Assembly: GCA_008692225.1 (NCBI GenBank)
Contig: VICG01000013.1
Location: 186,001 to 250,000, forward strand
DNA: 64,000 nt
Direction of reading: 5' to 3'
Source: Monilinia fructicola
Lineage: Eukaryota; Ascomycota; Leotiomycetes; Helotiales; Sclerotiniaceae
Made by a program: the position numbers and the translations under genes. The notes under the pieces were generated by a model, which made no database searches, was not told the DNA's origin, and saw only the letters and a list, made by a program, of their open reading frames with translations. Position 1 is the stretch's first letter, and each line of letters opens with the position of its first letter. Below are positions 58,920 through 64,000 of this stretch, one piece after another.

Positions 58920-59545
58920 TGAAAGATTTTCGGAATATTATATTAGCTTCAAAATAGCTTTAAAATAGCTTTAAATACTATATATTAGCTTCAAAATACT
59001 AGTATACCATTTTTAATTCCACTTTAACTTTTCAACTTCACTTCAACTCTTCAACTTCACTTTGATTTTTTCACTTCATTTCATTTTAATACTATTAATA
59101 TTATCAATAGTAAGTTATTCCATTCGTTGAAGAATTGCTTTTTCTACCTCGCTTCCACTCCCCTATTTCGAAAATGCCCCCCCCTTTGTCCCATTAATAA
59201 CGTATTAACTATTTTAGATTTTAAATAGCTTCAATACTACTAATAATAATAATAACAACGATAATACTATAGATTTGTAATATACTCGAATATACCCAAA
59301 TAAGGTAATACGTTTAAATAGGCTGAAATCTTGTAGTATGCTTAAATAAGCTTAGTTTAATATACTAAGAATCAACAAACTAAGTTTAAAATAGGATATA
59401 GATTATTAGTGTTAACTTCTATTCCTATACCATATACCTTAAGATCTATGGATTCCCAAATGTTATATATCAAAAAACCATTTTGAATATGGAATTATGC
59501 CATAAACCGGATATGGCATATGGCCATATTTCTGGTACTCTAGGG
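58920..59545 (+). repeat. Dispersed repeat R1, copy 3
   Basis: Longest and clearest copy: ATATTAGCTTCAAAATA, CTTTAACTTTTCAACTTCAC, TTGCTTTTTCTACCTCGCTT, AAAATGCCCCCCCC, TTTTAGATTTTAAATAGCTT, AATATACTCGAATA, TGCTTAAATAAGC, ATACTAAGAATCAA and TCTGGTACTCTAGGG, in the same order as in copies 1 and 2. Confidence 0.65.
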
Positions 59546-59657
59546 AAATCGATGTGCGTAGATGTGAGATGTAGTATATCTCGATCGGGGTGTGTTTGGT
59601 CTCCAGCGCCCCTGTTTCAGACGGCATTGAGATATGTGATGATGATATATAGCTGGT

Positions 59658-59978
59658 TTATAGTTTTTTTATGTTGGTGACTTTCATAGGCTCTTTTGGT
59701 AGCGGTACAAAGGATACTGGTTTGTTGGTTAGTAACGCTTTAGCTCCTGCAACACATGTTAAGAAGTAAGCCCTTTCTTGCTTCTTACTCCCTGTCTCCG
59801 CTTCTCCTCTCACTACTTCTTTTGTCTTTAATCTCAACACCAACAGCCCTCTCCCCTCCATAGCAGCAAAACCGAGACCTCGAAATTCAAAGACGCCCAC
59901 CGCCCCACCATAGAAGCAATCGGCATAAGTACCTCCCCCCGTCTTATCTTCAAGCACATCATGTAACCCACTTAGCAC
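59658..59978 (-). CDS. Doubtful hypothetical ORF
   Basis: 106 codons. Gly-rich segment GGAVGVFEFRGLGFAAMEGR followed by a Lys/Glu stretch (KTKEVVRGEAETGSKKQE). Composition looks codon-like, but there is no motif, no signal peptide and no splice support. It could be an exon of a gene I cannot complete, or chance. Confidence 0.25.
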   Translation of the reverse strand: MLSGLHDVLEDKTGGGTYADCFYGGAVGVFEFRGLGFAAMEGRGLLVLRLKTKEVVRGEAETGSKKQERAYFLTCVAGAKALLTNKPVSFVPLPKEPMKVTNIKKL

Positions 59979-60613
59979 AAATCATTAGCGGCCAACCATT
60001 CTTGCACAAACCATAAGATGCCTCAATCTTTTAGGTCGGGTAATCTTTCACAGCCTGCTTCGCGATGTGTGATCTAAGCCGGCCCTTTTGGGGTTACTCC
60101 TTTGAATTTTCTTATAGGGGGTGATCGGTACATTTGATGATAGCTTGTACGCTGCATTAGAGTATTATTTATTGGTTCTTTCATGGTTGATGAATGCTTG
60201 TTCTGAACGTAAAATTATCTTTTGTTAAGTCAAGCTTAACTTAAGTGAACCAAAGTCTATATATATATATATATATATACCTCTTTTGATGTCTATTTTA
60301 TGAGTTAGCTTAGGCGAAGAGTTGCGATCTAGTGATTGAGATGGACAATGAATTCCTGGGCTCAAGTAGATACACAAGAAATCACTACTTGCCAAACGTT
60401 GGGGATGTTGGCTGAAGCATGTATCATTTTTTATGTGGAGTCTAGCTGAGAGACATATTCTGACACGTACTGAATTTCATTTATCAGAAGAACTTCATAC
60501 TTATCCATCCATTCATCCAACGATCATTATATGATACGTTTTCATCGCAGATATATTCTCCTCCACTCACACCTAATCCCCTACTCACGCACACATAACC
60601 ACCCGAAACCATC

Positions 60614-62128
60614 TCAGAAATCCCACTGATAACCACAACGAGTCGTATCAGCAAACCCAACAAACCGGTGTTCCCAACGCTCCTTCTCCCTAACCTCCTC
60701 CGCCCTGCTACCAACCTGCCTCAGAACCTGCCCCTGCAACCTAGCCTGTTCCACGCAACGCCAACAATAACAGTCCGAATTATTCTCCTCCGAAGCCTCC
60801 AAAATACCCTCCTCACTCACTCCGCCATATCCCCGAAAACCCTTCAACCACATCTCCTTGACCTCCCCCCAGAACTCAAAGATACCCCTCCCACAAGTCC
60901 CACCAACTGCGCGCCACCCAGCTGTCTAACATCCCTTCCATCCACCCCCTTCATCAACTCCCGACACATGTATCTCCAGAAACTATCCATCGTCTCACAC
61001 CTATCCTTATAAATCTCCGCCTCACTCTTCATCACCAGCGGCAAGATCGGTTCCTTGAACTTTCTCATCTGTCCCGTGCACTCTCCATTCTTATCCAAGA
61101 CCGGGAGTGCATAGATCTGCATCTTGAATTTCTCGGTGATGTTCTGCCCCACTTGGTTGATGCTCAATTCATTCCATTTGTGGTGCGAGTAGAACTGTGC
61201 GTGCTCGTTGTAGATGGAGGTGATGAGGGGCGTGGTATTGATGGAGGAGGGCAATGTCGGGGTAAAGTTTGTTGCTGAGGGGGTCGAGGACATTGGCGCG
61301 AAATGCGTTTTGGGGAGGGATTGGATGGTGCGGAGTTGGACGGAGGCGCGATGGATGTGTGTTGAGGTGGAGCTTGGGTCTTTGGGATCTTTGAGGAGGG
61401 CGAGGATGAGGTGGGTGTGTGCGATGACTAGATTTTGTTAGTAGGGTTTTGGGGAAGGAGGTTGCGGAGGGGTTTCTGAGAATGAAAAGGGAGCAGTTAT
61501 GCGATGAGAATCAGAACTTGAATTTGATGAAAGATGGGGAGAAGACGCTGAAGATCAAAACCGGAAAATAGTTCCACTCACAAAAATAGCCATGTTTTGG
61601 GACAAACGCAAGCAAATCCTCACACTTCTGATAGCAAAATCGCCGCATGCAAAGGCTCATCAGCACGTTTGTATTCGGCATTGATCTATAACCCAGTCAG
61701 TGGCAGTTTTCCCAATCTCAACATCTCTCATGTCCAGATTTAAAAGAACCATTAGATCGAGGAACCGATGAAAGAATAAACATCATCCTAAGAAATAGCT
61801 TCATTCATCCCATCTTGGGACTTGAAAAGATCTTTTGACCCAGCAGTCAAATGAAAGAATAACCATCATCATCCCCTCCGACCTCCAGACCAAAAAAGAT
61901 CGTTAGAGTCTTAGATCAAAAGTTCAAAGTGGAACAAATCCCATCTCATCTCCATCCAACTTACTCCCCTCCCAATCACCAAGAACAACCCACATTAACC
62001 CCTATCACACTCCATCCCCCAATAAACCACAACCAAAAAAGAAAAAGAAAAAAAAAAAACCAACTCACCTCCTCAACCAACCCAATATAATCAACCACCG
62101 GCCAACAAGTCTCCCCCTGATCCCCCAT
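60614..62128 (-). CDS. Unrecognised conserved-looking multi-exon protein
   Basis: Proposed exons 62128-62069, 61685-61582 and 61427-60614. The introns are 383 and 154 nt; the first is long and least certain. Reading: MGDQGETCWPVVDYIGLVEE | INAEYKRADEPLHAAILL, CEDLLAFVPKHGYF | FIAHTHLILALLKDPKD, then SINTTPLITSIYNEHAQFYS, QNITEKFKMQIYALPVLDK, TMDSFWRYMCRELMKGVDGR, EFWGEVKEMWLKGF, a CYCWRC cysteine cluster and a stop at 60616-60614. Amphipathic and soluble, with no signal peptide. Frame breaks are needed near 61630 (LLSE/CEDLL) and in the GGGG near 60890 (LVGG/IFEFW), the same type of indel as elsewhere. I do not recognise the family. It is transcribed in the same direction as the lysyl-tRNA synthetase gene upstream of it, about 0.65 kb away. 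Confidence 0.6.
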
Positions 62129-62784
62129 AATAACAAAATCCTCAAAAGCGAACCCTCCTGTCGTGGAATTTGATATTGTATTTGAATTTCCTGTTGTATC
62201 TAAATCTCAACTTCGCACCAAAAAAACCCCCCAGCTGGATCAAACCCCCGTCCTATCCAACCATAGATATACCCCTTCCTTCAATACAGTAGGTATGCAA
62301 GATAAGATGCAGGCAAGAAGGCAAGCAAGAAACAAAGAAGTCTACTCAAGGTAAGGAAGTAGGTTGTTCAAGTTTGTCGGGTCGGAAGTCAATCGGCAGG
62401 GAAGATGGAAGGTAAGCAAGCAAGCAAGCAAAAGTAGGTGGGCAAGCGAAAGACTTCCTGTTGGAGAAAAAGTCCTGGGAATTTATCTTTGGGTTGAGAG
62501 GGGAAGGGGAAACTTGAATTAATATCTAGTGAATGAAATTTGATGTGGATGTGTGGTAGTTGAAGGGAGGACCAATTAAAATGGTTGAAGTGAAAGTGAA
62601 TACCTGGTGACAAACTCAGAATTAACTCAAGTTGAAGAAGATATTAGACGAGAGCTCCCTTTGGAGCCAATAATATTATGCTTGGAGTTTTATAAACACT
62701 CACTGACATCAAATTTCATAATATGTATGTTAACCCAGAATAATGGTATCATTTATATCTAATTCATTTCACCTCGAACCCTAT
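62129..62784. other. Spacer 3' of the lysyl-tRNA synthetase gene
   Basis: Between the stop of the synthetase and the start of the unrecognised gene. Contains AGGCAAGCAAG-type repeats (62310-62430). No gene seen. Confidence 0.6.
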
Positions 62785-64000
62785 CTACTTGTGTGCAATA
62801 CCCTCAACTGGTGTTGGTTGAACATCGACTACTTCCGCCGCCAACTGTTGCTTATGCGTGTTCTGGGTATTATCCTTCATCATCGGGAAAGCAAGAACCT
62901 CCTTGATGCTGTAGTTATCACTCAAGAACATGACCAAACGATCAATTCCCATACCCCAACCAGCGGTTGGGTGGCAAACCTAACTCTAAAGCTCTGCAGA
63001 ATTCCTCATCAACCATTTGAGCTTCGTCATCACCTTGAGCCTTTTGTCTAGCTTGCTCTTCGAATCTGAGACGTTGATCAAATGGATCGTTCAACTCTGT
63101 GTATGCATTGACAATCTCCTTCTTGCAAACAAATGCCTCGAAACGTTCGCACAAGCCAGGCTTGCTGCGATGGGACTTGGCAAGTGGTGACATCATTTGT
63201 GGGTGTTCAGTGATGAAAGTTGGGTTGATGCATGTCTCTTCGATAAATTCACCAGTGAGAGTATCGAGCATACGAGCGTTAGTAAGAGGAGGCGAGCACT
63301 CGACATTCATCTTCTTGAGAACTTTCTTGAGGAATTCGTTGGTCTCTTCAGTGTGCAATTGATCTGACGGTGGGAACTTCTCTCCAGTTGCTTCCTCAAG
63401 AGCTGGAATCATCTCAACACGTCTCCAAGGTGCAGCCCAATTGACTTCATATTCTTCTCCATGTTGAGTATGGAACTTGGTAGTGGTTCCTCCAGTAATG
63501 CGCTTGACAAGACCAGAAACCAATTCTTCAGTCATCTTCATGAGATCATAGACATCGGCATATGCCATGTAGAACTCACAGGTTGTGAATTCGGGATTAT
63601 GTGTGTAAGATCAATGTCCTCGTTTACGGAATTGACGTCCCAACTCGTAAACACGGTTGATACCACCAACTATGAGTCTCTTGAGGTAAAGTTCTGGGGC
63701 AATACGCATAAACATGTCCATCTTAAGATCATTGTGGTGAGTCTTGAATGGCTTGGCGGTAGCACCTCCAGCAATTGCGTTCATCATTGGAGTTTCGACT
63801 TCGATGAAATCCAAATCGTTCAGGTATCTGCGAAGATAGTCGACAATCTTATGACGAGTGCGGAACATGTTTTGTGTAGATGGATTCATGATCATGTCCA
63901 GATCTCTCCATCGATGTCTCTTTTCTTGATCCTTGAATCCGTAGTACTCATCTGGAAGTTGGTGCAGACAAGGTGAAAGAAGGATAACCTCTGTGGCAAA
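62785..64000 (-). CDS. KRS1: Lysyl-tRNA synthetase, class II, 3' part (runs off the window)
   Basis: Attaches lysine to tRNA-Lys using ATP. The sequence enters at [20 protein letters not shown] and shows [19 protein letters not shown], motif-1-region [37 protein letters not shown], motif 2 (GRQFR-NE) followed by [18 protein letters not shown], and motif 3 ([14 protein letters not shown] once the frame is mended). The stop is at 62787-62785 after [10 protein letters not shown]. This is the eukaryotic cytosolic form; the N-terminal anticodon-binding domain lies beyond 64000. Three indels break the frame: an extra base in the TTT at 63623-63625 and two extra bases near 63597-63602, both beside motif 2, and an extra base in the GGG at 62969-62971 within motif 3. 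An essential single-copy gene broken in two catalytic motifs argues for sequence error. Confidence 0.95.

Larger units (their letters stand above)
58147..60613. other. Spacer with dispersed repeat R1 copy 3
   Basis: Contains R1 copy 3 (58920-59545), a weak minus-strand frame (59658-59978) and a TA microsatellite (60258-60281). Nothing else recognised. Confidence 0.5.

Overview
The window is nuclear DNA of a filamentous ascomycete. The evidence is short spliced introns (46-151 nt, GTRNGT donors), fungus-specific gene families (a Kch1-type K+ channel protein, a fungal multi-spanning membrane family, small secreted cysteine-rich proteins), dense microsatellites, and a two-speed landscape: GC-balanced gene DNA alternates with very AT-rich, stop-filled blocks typical of repeat-induced point mutation (RIP). 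Gene content and style suggest Leotiomycetes (Helotiales), but that is inference.

Layout. 3.2-5.8 kb: Bye1-like PHD/TFIIS-M/SPOC protein (minus). 7.4-8.7 kb: AT-rich block with a solo LTR. 9.0-9.9 kb: ZNF830-like zinc-finger protein (plus). 10.6-11.1 kb: remains of a dienelactone-hydrolase-family gene (minus). 13.2-18.2 kb: AT-rich repeats. 19.1-21.5 kb: Kch1-like channel (minus). 23.6-24.4 and 26.3-45.4 kb: AT-rich desert with no long ORF. It holds a RIP-destroyed Ty3/gypsy element, at least six LTR copies, a 902-bp Mutator-like non-autonomous element with a 9-bp target-site duplication, a 1.4-kb miniature LTR element filled with a minisatellite, and two copies of a ~1.5-kb composite repeat. 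46.4-47.6 kb: multi-spanning membrane protein (minus). 53.4-53.8 kb: small secreted six-cysteine protein (minus). 55.9-56.6 kb: second predicted secreted protein (minus). 57.6-58.1 kb: ankyrin-repeat protein (plus). 60.6-62.1 kb: unrecognised multi-exon gene (minus). 62.8 kb to the edge: 3' part of cytosolic-type lysyl-tRNA synthetase (minus).

The genes do not form a pathway or cluster. Three are housekeeping (transcription elongation, splicing-type zinc finger, tRNA charging). The two secreted proteins lie in the gene-sparse stretch beyond the transposon desert, a setting common for effector candidates in plant-associated fungi.

A caveat affects most gene models. Most of the conserved genes are interrupted by 1-2 base indels, mostly one extra base in a short homopolymer, while the protein on both sides is well conserved. 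This looks more like uncorrected sequencing or assembly indels than true pseudogenes. Automatic annotation would probably hide these breaks as false introns or split genes. No tRNA, rRNA, CRISPR or complete transposase gene was found.
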